NCBI RefSeq assembly: GCF_009184635.1
Contig: NZ_WELI01000003.1
Location: forward strand, 372,001-436,000
DNA from: Rudanella paleaurantiibacter
Lineage (GTDB): Bacteria > Bacteroidota > Bacteroidia > Cytophagales > Spirosomataceae
DNA: 64,000 nucleotides
Reading direction: 5' to 3'
The notes beneath the pieces were generated by a model. That model made no database searches, had not been told where the DNA came from, and saw only the letters and a list, made by a program, of their open reading frames with translations. Below are positions 26,160 through 34,840 of the stretch, one piece after another (positions within the stretch are counted from its first letter, which is position 1; each line of letters begins with the position of its first letter). Made by a program: the position numbers and the translations under genes.

Positions 26160-27734
26160 ATGACTACTCGACTTCTTATATTCGGCGGCCTGCTTTTTGG
26201 TACAGGAGCAGCGTTTGGGCAAACGGGAAGCATCTATGCCGATGCCGCTTTTCAATACAACGAGATTCAGCAATCAGGTACGGCCCGGTTTAGAGGTATT
26301 GGCGGAAACCATACTGCGCTGGGGGGCGACGCCAGCACCTTGTTCGGCAACCCGGCGGGTTTGGGCTTCTACAATCGTTCGGAGTTGAGCTTCAGCCCTA
26401 CTTTCCTCAATAATTCATCACAAACGACGTATCTGGGCAGCACCACTACCGACAGTCGGGGACGGGTAGCTGTAGGGCAACTGGGACTTATTCTGGCCGG
26501 TGGCGACAACGGTAACAGTAACCGACGCTGGCGCCGGACTACCTTTGGCGTTGGCTATCACCAGAACATCAATTTCAATAACGGATTTACGTTTGAAGGG
26601 CTCAACCGCCGTAGCTCACTGGTTGATAACCTGCTCGATGATGCCAACCGGATTCCGGGGCTTACCGGTGGGCAGCTCAATAATGGATACGACCCAAACA
26701 TCCGGCAAGCCGACGACCTGCTGGCGGCTGCATACCAGCTTTATCTTGTAAACGGTACGCCCGACGCCCAGGGCAACAACACCCGCGCTCCGTTCTTCAG
26801 CTACGACCTGCTTAACCCGCGCTCGCAACAAAACACGTTTGAGTCGTCGGGCTCACAGTCGCAATGGACTGTAGCGTATGCTGGCAACCTCGACGATAAA
26901 CTGTATCTGGGTATCAACGTAGGCCTGTCTCGGCTGCGGTATAACTCCGATAATGTCCTGACCGAGGTCATTCAGGGAGGTAATAGCTTTGGCGACATTG
27001 GCCAGCGTGACCGGCTGACGGTATCGGGCAACGGGATCAACGCAACGTTGGGTGCTATTTATAAACTCACGCCCAGCGTTCAGATCGGGGCAACGGTGGC
27101 CTCGCCCAACTTCATGCGCGTAACCGAAACATTTACCCAAAATCTGCGCGTAAACCCGGTTGACCCTAACCTTGCAGACCTTATTGTTGGCGAGCTCAAC
27201 GCTACGGATGTCGACGTAGCTCCCAATGATTTCGACTACTCGATTACGGGGCCGTTGCGGGCTTCGGGCGGTGCTACGGTATTTCTGGGTGGGGGCAAAA
27301 TTGGTTTCCTGACAGCCTCGGCCGAGTACGTTGGCTATGCGGGCATGCGGGCCAATACCAGCGGTGGCAACGCAAGCGACAACAGCGCGTTTCGTAACAA
27401 CGTCCGCAACAGCGTTCAGCAATCGTACCAGAATGTGGTGAATGTACGGGCCGGGGCCGAGTTCCGGGCCGGTATGTTCCGGATTCGGGGCGGGGCAGCT
27501 TACCTGCCCGACGCTGACATCAGCCGTCGTGACAACATCGACCGTACCCGACTGTTGATTTCGGGCGGACTTGGCTACCGTAACGACCGTTTCTTCGCCG
27601 ATGTATCGGGAACGTTCAACACAACTGAGGCAGCCTTCACGCCCTACACCCGGCCCAACCCCGCCGATTACGGCTCGGCGCTGATCAACAACAAACTCAG
27701 CACCGTTACACTCTCGTTGGGCACGTTTTTCTAA
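26160..27734 (+). CDS. OmpP1/FadL-family outer membrane transporter
   Basis: 524 residues with a signal peptide cleaved after AAFGQ (residue about 21). The N-terminal plug-like region GTARFRGIGGNHTALGGDASTLFGNPAGLGFY is the FadL/OmpP1 hallmark, followed by an alternating beta-strand pattern typical of a 14-strand barrel and ending in an aromatic residue (LGTFF). Family members move hydrophobic compounds such as long-chain fatty acids or aromatics across the outer membrane. The substrate here is unknown. It is monocistronic and converges on aroK through a shared terminator. Confidence 0.9.
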   Translation: MTTRLLIFGGLLFGTGAAFGQTGSIYADAAFQYNEIQQSGTARFRGIGGNHTALGGDASTLFGNPAGLGFYNRSELSFSPTFLNNSSQTTYLGSTTTDSRGRVAVGQLGLILAGGDNGNSNRRWRRTTFGVGYHQNINFNNGFTFEGLNRRSSLVDNLLDDANRIPGLTGGQLNNGYDPNIRQADDLLAAAYQLYLVNGTPDAQGNNTRAPFFSYDLLNPRSQQNTFESSGSQSQWTVAYAGNLDDKLYLGINVGLSRLRYNSDNVLTEVIQGGNSFGDIGQRDRLTVSGNGINATLGAIYKLTPSVQIGATVASPNFMRVTETFTQNLRVNPVDPNLADLIVGELNATDVDVAPNDFDYSITGPLRASGGATVFLGGGKIGFLTASAEYVGYAGMRANTSGGNASDNSAFRNNVRNSVQQSYQNVVNVRAGAEFRAGMFRIRGGAAYLPDADISRRDNIDRTRLLISGGLGYRNDRFFADVSGTFNTTEAAFTPYTRPNPADYGSALINNKLSTVTLSLGTFF

Positions 27735-27772
27735 ACGCAGTTCTGAACTGAACGTGTTTGAAGACTGAACAC

Positions 27773-27822
27773 AAAAAGAGCGCCAATAGCTACCCAGTAG
27801 CCATTGGCGCTCTTCGCTTTTA
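27773..27822. terminator. Bidirectional terminator between the FadL-type gene and aroK
   Basis: AGAGCGCCAAT (27777-27787) pairs with ATTGGCGCTCT (27803-27813), with A-runs and T-runs on both sides. Confidence 0.85.
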
Positions 27823-27835
27823 CAAAAAGCAGATT

Positions 27836-28342
27836 CTACAACCAGTTGCCCAACTCGCGGAGTAGCATTTGCTCGGTGGCTGAGCCTGTTACAATAATAT
27901 CGGCCTGGCGGTAGTAGGGTAAGCGCGACTCGTATTTCTGACGCAGGTTTTCGAGCAGAGCCGGGTCCTGATGATTGACCAGCGGCCGGTCGGGCGTGGC
28001 GTGGGCCAGAATACGCTCAACCAAAACTTCGGGGGCAACGTCCAGAAAAATAGAGACCCCCGACGCTTTGATATAGTCCATGTTATTGTGAAAACAGGGC
28101 ATTCCGCCACCTGTAGCTACAACCAGCGCTTCGCCCGGCCGAATACTATGCAACGCCCTGGTTTCGGCCTCGCGGAAATACGCTTCGCCCTGTTCAGCAA
28201 AAATCTCGGCAATACTGCGGCCTTCTTCCCGGACAATGATCTTGTCGGTATCGACGAATCGGTAATGCAACTCGTTGGCAAGCCGACGCCCCAGCGTGCT
28301 CTTACCCGACGATGGCATCCCGATGAGGTAAATATTCTTCAA
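27836..28342 (-). CDS. aroK: Shikimate kinase
   Basis: 168 residues, a usual length. The P-loop GMPSSGKST (residues 8-16), the shikimate-binding DTD (FVDTDKII, near 31-35) and the ATGGGMPC segment are present. It phosphorylates shikimate in aromatic amino acid synthesis. The start is unusual: TTG (28340-28342 on the minus strand), because the frame has no ATG just before the conserved KNIYLIGMPSSGKS sequence and a later start would remove the P-loop strand. It follows the DoxX/thioredoxin fusion gene by 52 bases, with a hairpin in between. Confidence 0.93.
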   Translation of the reverse strand: MKNIYLIGMPSSGKSTLGRRLANELHYRFVDTDKIIVREEGRSIAEIFAEQGEAYFREAETRALHSIRPGEALVVATGGGMPCFHNNMDYIKASGVSIFLDVAPEVLVERILAHATPDRPLVNHQDPALLENLRQKYESRLPYYRQADIIVTGSATEQMLLRELGNWL

Positions 28343-28358
28343 AGGAGTAAGGGATAAA

Positions 28359-28392
28359 GAACGGGGAGAAGCTAATGGCTTCTCCCCGTTCC
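28359..28392 (-). terminator. Hairpin between the DoxX/thioredoxin gene and aroK
   Basis: AACGGGGAGAAGC pairs with GCTTCTCCCCGTT. The T-rich tract after it on the minus strand is modest, so it may be a partial terminator or attenuator. Confidence 0.6.
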
Positions 28393-28394
28393 TT

Positions 28395-29540
28395 TTACTT
28401 GACCAATTGGATTACTTCTTCGGCCGATGGAGTCAGGTTCACGTGCCATTTGCCACGCACCGTGCCGTTGCTGAGCAACCATGTGCCGGGGTTCGACCGC
28501 ATAATGGTTTTCAGCACTGTGGCATCAGCCTGATACACTTTGGCGTCGAGCTGATACTCTTTCATAAAGGCTTCGATTTCGGCACCACCCACCGAGGTCA
28601 GGATGTACGGACTCACCGACGACCCCTGCAACCCTTTCAGCAACGACCGGATGGCGGGCAGGCTCCCCGTGTCGAAATCCTTCACGTTCTTGATAATCAC
28701 AAAGAGTTTATTGCCTTCAAATGTCTGCTGGGTAAAATCACCGTCGGCATCGTTCCAGACCCGGTAATCGGTGATTTTAGGCTTGGCGTTTTCGTTCAGC
28801 AACACCATTTCCTTAAACGTGTAGCCGCCCTCGGTTGGGTATTTCTCAAACTCAAACTCTTTGCCATCTTTGGTTACGATGTATTTGTAACGCAATTCCT
28901 CGGAAGGCTTCATCTGGGTCGGAATATTTTTCCCGACCGCATAGGGCAACAGGTCAAACGGGGGCAGAAACTCAATGGCATACACGCCTAACCCAATGGA
29001 GAAAATAGTGGCCAGCGTGACGAGCCAACCTGTTTTGCGGGATGGCATTCGATTGCGGTGCCCGATTATAAACAGAATGAGCACCATCAGCACCACATCT
29101 TTGGTAAACGATGTCCAGGGCTTCAGTTTCAACGCATCGCCAAAACAGCCGCAGTCGGTTACCTTGTTAAAGTAAGCTGAGTAAAACGTCAGCACGGTAA
29201 AATAACTCACCAGCAGCAGCAGCACCCACGTAGTTAGCTTAGGTTTGTACGATGCCAGCAAAGCCACGCCAAGCACCACCTCGAGCACGCACATGACCAC
29301 CGAAATGAGCAAGGCGGCCGGAATCAGTGCTTCAAAAAAGCCGTGCAGGGCCGGTAAGTCCTGCGCAAACACTTCGAAATACTCTTCCAGTTTGATCTGG
29401 GTTCCGACAGGGTCATTGAGTTTGATGAGCCCCGAAATAATGAAGATGATACCGACCAGATAGCGGGCAATACGGGCGGCAATGAGCATGCCGGGCGTAC
29501 CGGTTTTTACTTTGGGGGGAGTGGTTAGGTTGGCTTCCAT
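28395..29540 (-). CDS. DoxX/MauE-like membrane protein with C-terminal thioredoxin-like domain (BT_3928 family)
   Basis: 381 residues. The N-terminal half has four membrane segments of the DoxX/MauE type, including the motif TDCGCFGDALKL whose Cys pair recalls quinone- or thiol-reactive family members. The C-terminal part (about residues 205-381) resembles a thioredoxin fold (FVIIKNV, LTSVGG, NPGTWLLSNGTV) but lacks a CxxC motif. This is a Bacteroidota-specific architecture. Its role is probably envelope redox or thiol chemistry. It follows the DUF1599 gene by about 100 bases on the same strand, the usual neighbourhood in related genomes. Confidence 0.85.
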   Translation of the reverse strand: MEANLTTPPKVKTGTPGMLIAARIARYLVGIIFIISGLIKLNDPVGTQIKLEEYFEVFAQDLPALHGFFEALIPAALLISVVMCVLEVVLGVALLASYKPKLTTWVLLLLVSYFTVLTFYSAYFNKVTDCGCFGDALKLKPWTSFTKDVVLMVLILFIIGHRNRMPSRKTGWLVTLATIFSIGLGVYAIEFLPPFDLLPYAVGKNIPTQMKPSEELRYKYIVTKDGKEFEFEKYPTEGGYTFKEMVLLNENAKPKITDYRVWNDADGDFTQQTFEGNKLFVIIKNVKDFDTGSLPAIRSLLKGLQGSSVSPYILTSVGGAEIEAFMKEYQLDAKVYQADATVLKTIMRSNPGTWLLSNGTVRGKWHVNLTPSAEEVIQLVK

Positions 29541-29642
29541 TCGCGCTTCAGAACGTAGACGGTGTCGTCACACCAGATAATCAGTACGGTTAGTAACGAA
29601 AAAACTCGTTGTTTATATCCAGACCCGGCTAAATTAACCGGT

Positions 29643-30197
29643 TCAGGCCGGTGTAGAGGTGTTCTCTCCTATTTTGATGAGGCAAAACACAGCGTAATTA
29701 ATCATGTCCATGTAGTTGGCCTCTACTCCTTCCGAAACCAGGGTGGCTCCGGCATTGTCTTCAATCTGCTTGGTTCGGAGCAGCTTCATCAGAATGATAT
29801 CGGTCATCGAACTAACCCGCATTTCGCGCCAGGCTTCGCCGTAATCGTGGTTCTTGGCAAACAACAGATCAATAACCCGGCCAATCTGTTCATTGTACAG
29901 GCTTTCGAGTTCCACTGGCGGAATATCCGTGCGGGGGTCGTTCTCCAGGGCCATCTGGATCAGGGCCATCACGCTATAGTTGATGATGCCAACAAACTCA
30001 GGCTCAATCCCCTCGCCCACTTTCGAGACGCCTTTTTCCTGGAGTGTTCGGATGCGCTGAGCCTTGATATAAATCTGATCGGTGATGCTCGGAAGCCGTA
30101 AAATGCGCCATGCAGTGCCGTAATCCTTATTTTTTTTCAGGAACAGGTCTTGGCAGCGCTCAACAACCTGCCGATATTGTGTTTCGGTATTCGCCAT
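29643..30197 (-). CDS. DUF1599-domain protein
   Basis: 184 residues from the ATG at 30197 (MANTETQYRQVVERCQDLF). Two similar halves carry the pattern KNKDYGTAWR...SITDQI and KNHDYGEAWRE...SMTDII, an internal duplication typical of DUF1599, a family associated with nucleotide modification. Acidic and Asn/Asp-Tyr-Gly motifs suggest metal or nucleotide binding, unproven. It is divergent from folP (104 bases apart) and precedes the DoxX-like gene. Confidence 0.88.
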   Translation of the reverse strand: MANTETQYRQVVERCQDLFLKKNKDYGTAWRILRLPSITDQIYIKAQRIRTLQEKGVSKVGEGIEPEFVGIINYSVMALIQMALENDPRTDIPPVELESLYNEQIGRVIDLLFAKNHDYGEAWREMRVSSMTDIILMKLLRTKQIEDNAGATLVSEGVEANYMDMINYAVFCLIKIGENTSTPA

Positions 30198-30301
30198 AGT
30201 GATGGGCGGTCGGTAGTCCGGGCTGCCGTGTCGGCATTCGATACGGGAGTAAGCCAATACGGGCACCTCCCCCAATCCCCGGCCTTTGACCACTCTGTTT
30301 A

Positions 30302-31156
30302 ATGTCGCAAAATACGAAAAAAACGCTCAATTGCCGGGGTCGTCTCGTCGACCTCAGCCACGGCCCAGCCGTCATGGGCATCCTTAATATCACCCCCGAT
30401 TCGTTCTTTGCCGGAAGCCGGGTGCCAGCTGGTGAGTCGCTCGAAAGCGCGCTGATCGACCGCGCGGGCCAAATGCTTCAGGATGGTGCCTCGTTTCTGG
30501 ATATTGGCGGCTACTCGACCCGGCCGGGTGCCCCAGACATCAGCCCAGCCGAAGAAGCCGACCGGGTACTACCCGCCATTGAGGCCATCCGGCGGCACTG
30601 GCCCGAGGCCCTGCTTTCTGTTGATACATTCCGGGCAGAGGTGGCCCGACAGGCCGTTGAGGCTGGGGCGTGTATGGTCAACGACGTAGCCGGTGGCACC
30701 CTCGACGACCGGATGTTCGAGACGGTAGCGGCCCTGGGTGTGCCCTACGTACTCATGCACATGCGGGGTACCCCCCAAACCATGCAGTCGATGGCAACCT
30801 ACACCAACCTGGTTACCGAAGTGATTGATGAGCTGGCCACTCAGTTGGCCCGGCTGCGGGCGCTGGGTCAAATCGATGTTCTACTCGATCCCGGCTTCGG
30901 CTTTGCCAAAACGCCCGCGCACAATTTCACCCTCTTGCACAAGCTCGAATCGTTTCGGGTGTTCGACGAGCCGCTTTTGATTGGACTCTCACGCAAATCG
31001 ACCATTTGGCGCACGCTGGGTATCACCGCTGAGGAAGCCCTCAACGGCACCACCGTGCTCAACACGGTAGCGCTACAGAAAGGGGCTTCGATTTTGCGGG
31101 TTCATGACGTTCGCGAGGCCGTCGAAGCCGTTACGCTCGTGAGCCACCTACGCTGA
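30302..31156 (+). CDS. folP: Dihydropteroate synthase
   Basis: 284 residues. Signature segments: MGILNITPDSFF (residues about 25-36), DIGGYSTRPGA, LSVDTFRAEVA, NDVAGG, DPGFGFAKTPAHN and LIGLSRKS. It condenses p-aminobenzoate with dihydropterin pyrophosphate in folate synthesis and is the target of sulfonamides. It converges with dprA (stop codons about 5 bases apart) and diverges from the DUF1599 gene. Confidence 0.97.
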   Translation: MSQNTKKTLNCRGRLVDLSHGPAVMGILNITPDSFFAGSRVPAGESLESALIDRAGQMLQDGASFLDIGGYSTRPGAPDISPAEEADRVLPAIEAIRRHWPEALLSVDTFRAEVARQAVEAGACMVNDVAGGTLDDRMFETVAALGVPYVLMHMRGTPQTMQSMATYTNLVTEVIDELATQLARLRALGQIDVLLDPGFGFAKTPAHNFTLLHKLESFRVFDEPLLIGLSRKSTIWRTLGITAEEALNGTTVLNTVALQKGASILRVHDVREAVEAVTLVSHLR

Positions 31157-31161
31157 CAGGC

Positions 31162-32271
31162 TTACACCAACTGATACTTTTTGCCCGGTAACGACCGCAC
31201 GAAGCCTTGAAATTCAAGATTAAGCAACAGGGCGGCCAACTGCCCCATCGGGATAGAACTCCGCCAGCTCAAATCATCAATATGGCTGTCGGGATGCTGA
31301 CGCAATAGAGCCAGAATCTGACTCTCTTCTTCCGTAACATCAATGGGTAATGGTGCTGAAGTAGCCCGTGTCCCTGTTGTTATGCCCGCCCGGGTAGCCT
31401 CAGCCGACCACCGAACGGCATCAATAATGTCCTGCGGGCTGGTGTAAATCTGGGCGCGATTTTCGCGAATCAACTTGTTGCAACCAAGCGAAAAAGCCTG
31501 ATTGAGCTGACCCGGCACCGCCAATACCTCACGGTGGTAATTGTTGGCATACTCCGCCGTAATCAGAGCGCCCCCTTTGGCAGCCGCTTCCACCACGACC
31601 ACCACATCGCTCAGGCCCGCAATAATCCGGTTGCGGGCTGGGAACAACCGGGCATCGGGCTTCACACCGGGAGGGCTTTCGGTGAGTAAGCCACCCGTTA
31701 GCTGCATCTCCTGCGCCGTTTTTTGGTGCTGCGACGGATAAATCACATCGACTCCGCTCGCCATTACCGCAATAGTGGGCAAGCCATGCGCAAGGCTCGC
31801 CCGGTGGGCAGCAATATCGATCCCGTAAGCAAGGCCACTCACCACCGTTGCGCCGTAGGGCTGCATCGCCTGCACAATTTCGTCGGTAATGCGTCGTCCG
31901 TAATCGGTAGCCTGCCGGGTACCTACCAAGCCAATAGTACGGGGAGCATTGAGGTCGCCGGCTCCACTGTAATAAAGCAGGGCGGGCGCATCGTACAGGC
32001 CCCGAAGCCGGGCCGGGTAATCGGCATCCGTGTAAAATAAGGTGCGGGCTTTTATCTTTTCAAGCTGACGCATCACCCCTTCGGCCTCCAGAAGAACCTG
32101 CGGTTGCCGAATAGCACGGGCTGTCACCTCGCCGATACCCGGAATTCGGAGAAGCTTGGCCACCGGCGACGCAAAAACCGCTTCGGGGCTGCCACAATAG
32201 CTAACCAACTGACGAATCAGTACATCACCAACGCCCGGAACCAACGTTAGCGCAATAGAATGAAGAGGCAT
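31162..32271 (-). CDS. dprA: DNA-processing protein DprA
   Basis: 369 residues. An N-terminal helix-hairpin-helix region (GIGEVTARAI) is followed by the extended Rossmann fold of DprA: GLVGTRQATDYG, VVSGLAYGIDIAAHR, RNRIIAGLSD, ITAEYANN and VPGQLNQAFSLGCNKLI. A C-terminal winged-helix domain ends the chain. DprA loads RecA on incoming single-stranded DNA in natural transformation. The stop overlaps closely with that of folP. About 500 bases of mostly non-coding, A+T-rich DNA lie upstream. Confidence 0.96.
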   Translation of the reverse strand: MPLHSIALTLVPGVGDVLIRQLVSYCGSPEAVFASPVAKLLRIPGIGEVTARAIRQPQVLLEAEGVMRQLEKIKARTLFYTDADYPARLRGLYDAPALLYYSGAGDLNAPRTIGLVGTRQATDYGRRITDEIVQAMQPYGATVVSGLAYGIDIAAHRASLAHGLPTIAVMASGVDVIYPSQHQKTAQEMQLTGGLLTESPPGVKPDARLFPARNRIIAGLSDVVVVVEAAAKGGALITAEYANNYHREVLAVPGQLNQAFSLGCNKLIRENRAQIYTSPQDIIDAVRWSAEATRAGITTGTRATSAPLPIDVTEEESQILALLRQHPDSHIDDLSWRSSIPMGQLAALLLNLEFQGFVRSLPGKKYQLV

Positions 32272-32778
32272 ACGAATAGTTAAACCGCCAAAATAAGCAA
32301 AGGCCTAGATAACTAACTCGTCTGTAACCGGAAATAAACAATTTTAACGCACCACGTTCTTCGCTTTCTTCCCAACTGTCTGATACATACTACTTACATC
32401 ATAGAGGAACAATTCTAAAATACTAACTATCAAGTATTTATATACACTAATTAACCATAAACCGACTTGTAGTCAGTTAAAACACCTTTCATACTAACAA
32501 ATGAAACATAAGTGTTAAAAAATGTAACGAGTGTGTTAGCGCGCCCTTTCTGATCGGTGCTACTTGCCGGGGTCATTTCCGACAAACAGCACGATCCATG
32601 AACACCTCAGCCATTCCTTTTTTTTCAAGACCTCAACGGGCTCCCCCAATCCAATACGTAGATCTTACCCGACTGACGCACGCACATAAAGGGTATGACA
32701 CCGAAGGCCCCAACGCAGGTGGCGGACGCCGAAAAGCCAACGAGTAGGCACGACTTTTCCCCTTTAACTACCAATCAA
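32272..32778. other. A+T-rich intergenic region with one small ORF
   Basis: About 507 bases. The part from 32340 to 32560 is clearly more A+T-rich than the neighbourhood and may hold the promoter for the downstream pair of unknown genes, although no perfect TAnnTTTG box was found. A short ORF occupies 32598-32747 (listed separately). Confidence 0.5.
32598..32747 (+). CDS. Possible small peptide, 49 residues
   Basis: ATG at 32598 to TAG at 32745. The peptide is basic near its end (GGGRRKANE) and starts MNTSAIPFF. It ends 31 bases before the start of the next gene. There is no family match that I recognise, and the frame is short enough to arise by chance. It may be a leader peptide, a small secreted peptide, or not translated. 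Confidence 0.25.
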   Translation: MNTSAIPFFSRPQRAPPIQYVDLTRLTHAHKGYDTEGPNAGGGRRKANE

Positions 32779-33309
32779 ATGTCTCTTAGTTTAAACATCG
32801 GTCAGTTTCAATCGCTATTCCCAGACGCCACGAGCGATAAAGACGGCGAAGCAATTAAGTACACCGTCGAAGATTCCGACTACCGAATTTACAATCCTAC
32901 CTGGCAAAGTGGGAAGCCAGTTCTTGTGGTTAAAATGGATCACATACGCGGGGGCGCAACCGACGATCATGTGGAACTTCAGATTACGTTCGATACCAGC
33001 AACGCCAGCATGGTCAGCATTGAAGGAACCTGGGAAGCAGGCAATGATGGCTATCAGATTCCCAAAGTAGTCATTGAAGCCGTTGATGCTTCGGCGGAGA
33101 TACTGGGGGCCGTAGGAGCCCTCGAAACGGCCGGCATTTCCGAAGCGGCCGCCCAATCGGCGGTGGCTGTGTTCGATGGTTTCTGCAAACTGTTTAACAC
33201 CCTCTCGACGCTGATTGTCCGAATGAGCGACAACGGTGGTCGGTTCTATTTTACGGCGGTCGTTTGCCATACCGTCAACCGGCTCAACAGCTGCGTATCT
33301 GTCAACTAA
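32779..33309 (+). CDS. Unknown protein, first of a related pair
   Basis: 176 residues from the ATG at 32779 (MSLSLNIGQFQSLFP); the in-frame ATG at 32695 would begin inside a poorly conserved lead. There is no signal peptide or membrane segment. The middle carries KPVLVVKMDHIRGGATDDHVELQITFD, a beta-hairpin-like core that lines up with the next gene (KIDYERNTGDDHIILITGFD). A helical C-terminal stretch (VDASAEILGAVGALETAG) follows. I do not recognise the family. It could be a self-associating or lectin-like protein. The next gene starts 27 bases after its stop. Confidence 0.75.
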   Translation: MSLSLNIGQFQSLFPDATSDKDGEAIKYTVEDSDYRIYNPTWQSGKPVLVVKMDHIRGGATDDHVELQITFDTSNASMVSIEGTWEAGNDGYQIPKVVIEAVDASAEILGAVGALETAGISEAAAQSAVAVFDGFCKLFNTLSTLIVRMSDNGGRFYFTAVVCHTVNRLNSCVSVN

Positions 33310-33336
33310 CCTCTTAACCTAAAACGAACACAAATC

Positions 33337-33888
33337 ATGACCTTTGATTATCTCAAATTCGCTCAGTCGCTCGATAGCTATACGGGCATGGATGTTAAAG
33401 ACGAACACAATGGCCAGAATGGCTGGATAAAATGGAGCCATAGCGACAGCGACAGCGTTTATAATCAGGTAGTTGAGTACACGTACGACGACAAAGATTC
33501 GGGCGAGACGTTGGGCTACCGAACCTGGTACATGGAAACCTCGCTTATGAAGTCGGATAACGGTAAGCCTACGGGTATGTTTGTATCGGTCAAAATCGAC
33601 TACGAGCGTAACACGGGCGACGACCACATTATCCTGATTACGGGCTTCGATGTGAATGGGTATCTGCAGGTGGCACAGGCTTCGATCCAGTTTAATGGCA
33701 ACTCCAAAGACAACCTGGTTATTGCCCCGATTCGGTCCAGCGACATTGCCTTGTCGATGTACAACACGATCCATGACCTGCAAAAAGATGTGGATTATGG
33801 CGGCCCTACCGACAACGCCGGGCGGAAATCATTTGCCTACATCACGCAGCTACACATTTACGCCATCACCTCGGCGGTATCCGTATAG
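33337..33888 (+). CDS. Unknown protein, second of a related pair
   Basis: 183 residues without a signal peptide. It shares the central hairpin pattern (TGDDHIILITGFD) and the ending (SAVSV versus CVSVN) with the preceding gene, so the two look like diverged copies. The first 60 residues are acidic and Tyr-rich (WSHSDSDSVYNQVVEYTYDD). It probably forms one transcript with the preceding gene and ends before a clear terminator. Function unknown. Confidence 0.75.
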   Translation: MTFDYLKFAQSLDSYTGMDVKDEHNGQNGWIKWSHSDSDSVYNQVVEYTYDDKDSGETLGYRTWYMETSLMKSDNGKPTGMFVSVKIDYERNTGDDHIILITGFDVNGYLQVAQASIQFNGNSKDNLVIAPIRSSDIALSMYNTIHDLQKDVDYGGPTDNAGRKSFAYITQLHIYAITSAVSV

Positions 33889-33902
33889 TTTATGAGTTGT
33901 TG

Positions 33903-33945
33903 AAACGCCCGGAAGGTGCTTTGCGCTTTCCGGGCGTATTTATTT
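33903..33945 (+). terminator. Terminator after the unknown gene pair
   Basis: ACGCCCGGAA (33905-33914) pairs with TTCCGGGCGT (33928-33937), followed by a T-rich tract. Confidence 0.85.
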
Positions 33946-33960
33946 CGGGCACACTGCCCC

Positions 33961-34758
33961 TTACATATTTCCAATCTCAAACACCCGTTTGAGCGAATTC
34001 CAGAGCTGCCGCTTTAGGTTCTGGTCAGCTTCGATAACCGGCAGTGAGTCGGCCATGAGGAACGTGATGCCGTCGAAGCGGATCGGCTGGTAGCGATCCA
34101 TCATAATATCCAGATTGATGCGCTTGAAGGGTACGCCAAACGTGATAAAATGATGAATGTACTTGTGCCGCAGCACCTCGGCAAAGTTCACGTCGGCTAC
34201 ACCATACACGTTCAACAAATCGACACCGTTCACATCCAGATTAACTGCTTTCAGAATCTTTTCCAGAAACAGCAAGTCGCTGGGGGCCAAATCTTCGTCG
34301 GCCAGAATAAGTACTTTATGCTTGAGCAACTCCGGTTTCCGACCCTCGGCAGGCCAGGCGGGTGGGCGGGTATCCTGCACAGGTTCGGCCGCCGTCACCG
34401 ACGTAGTGAGCGGAGGAGTCACCGGCACCTGAACGTCGTCCGGCATAACAATCGGCACCGTTGGGGCAGGTTCCACGTCAACCACAGTGGCTGTTGTAAT
34501 CAGCTCAACCGGGCTTTCTTCATGGGCAATACGCTGATCGTCAATTATCGGTGTCGCAACGATTGTCGGAGCCACAGCTTGCTTCTCCAGCACCACGAGT
34601 TGCGGGTCCTGCACGGGCGGGATAGCCGGTACGGGTGGCACCACAGCAGGTTCGCTAATGGCAGGCACCACCCCTCCCCAATCGGCGACTGTCTCGGTCG
34701 GAACCCGAAACAGGTGTTCGGTCTGGTAAAGCGTTTGGTAAAGTACTTTGGTCGACAT
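33961..34758 (-). CDS. Unknown protein with Pro/Val-rich linker
   Basis: 265 residues. The N-terminal 20 residues (VLYQTLYQTEHLFRVPTE) look structured. Residues of about 30-150 are a Pro/Val/Ala-rich, low-complexity linker. The C-terminal domain (about 155-265) begins HKVLILADEDLAPSDLLFLEKIL and contains LLNVYGVADVNFAEVLRHKY and HHFITFGVPF. It has the look of an alpha/beta domain without recognisable catalytic residues. No signal peptide. It may tether a binding domain through a flexible arm. I do not recognise the family. Confidence 0.7.
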   Translation of the reverse strand: MSTKVLYQTLYQTEHLFRVPTETVADWGGVVPAISEPAVVPPVPAIPPVQDPQLVVLEKQAVAPTIVATPIIDDQRIAHEESPVELITTATVVDVEPAPTVPIVMPDDVQVPVTPPLTTSVTAAEPVQDTRPPAWPAEGRKPELLKHKVLILADEDLAPSDLLFLEKILKAVNLDVNGVDLLNVYGVADVNFAEVLRHKYIHHFITFGVPFKRINLDIMMDRYQPIRFDGITFLMADSLPVIEADQNLKRQLWNSLKRVFEIGNM

Positions 34759-34840
34759 GAATCAACGACAATAACATGCGTAGACTGGCGCAAACAGGCA
34801 GCGACAGCACAACTGAAAACTCAAAACTGTAAACTACACA

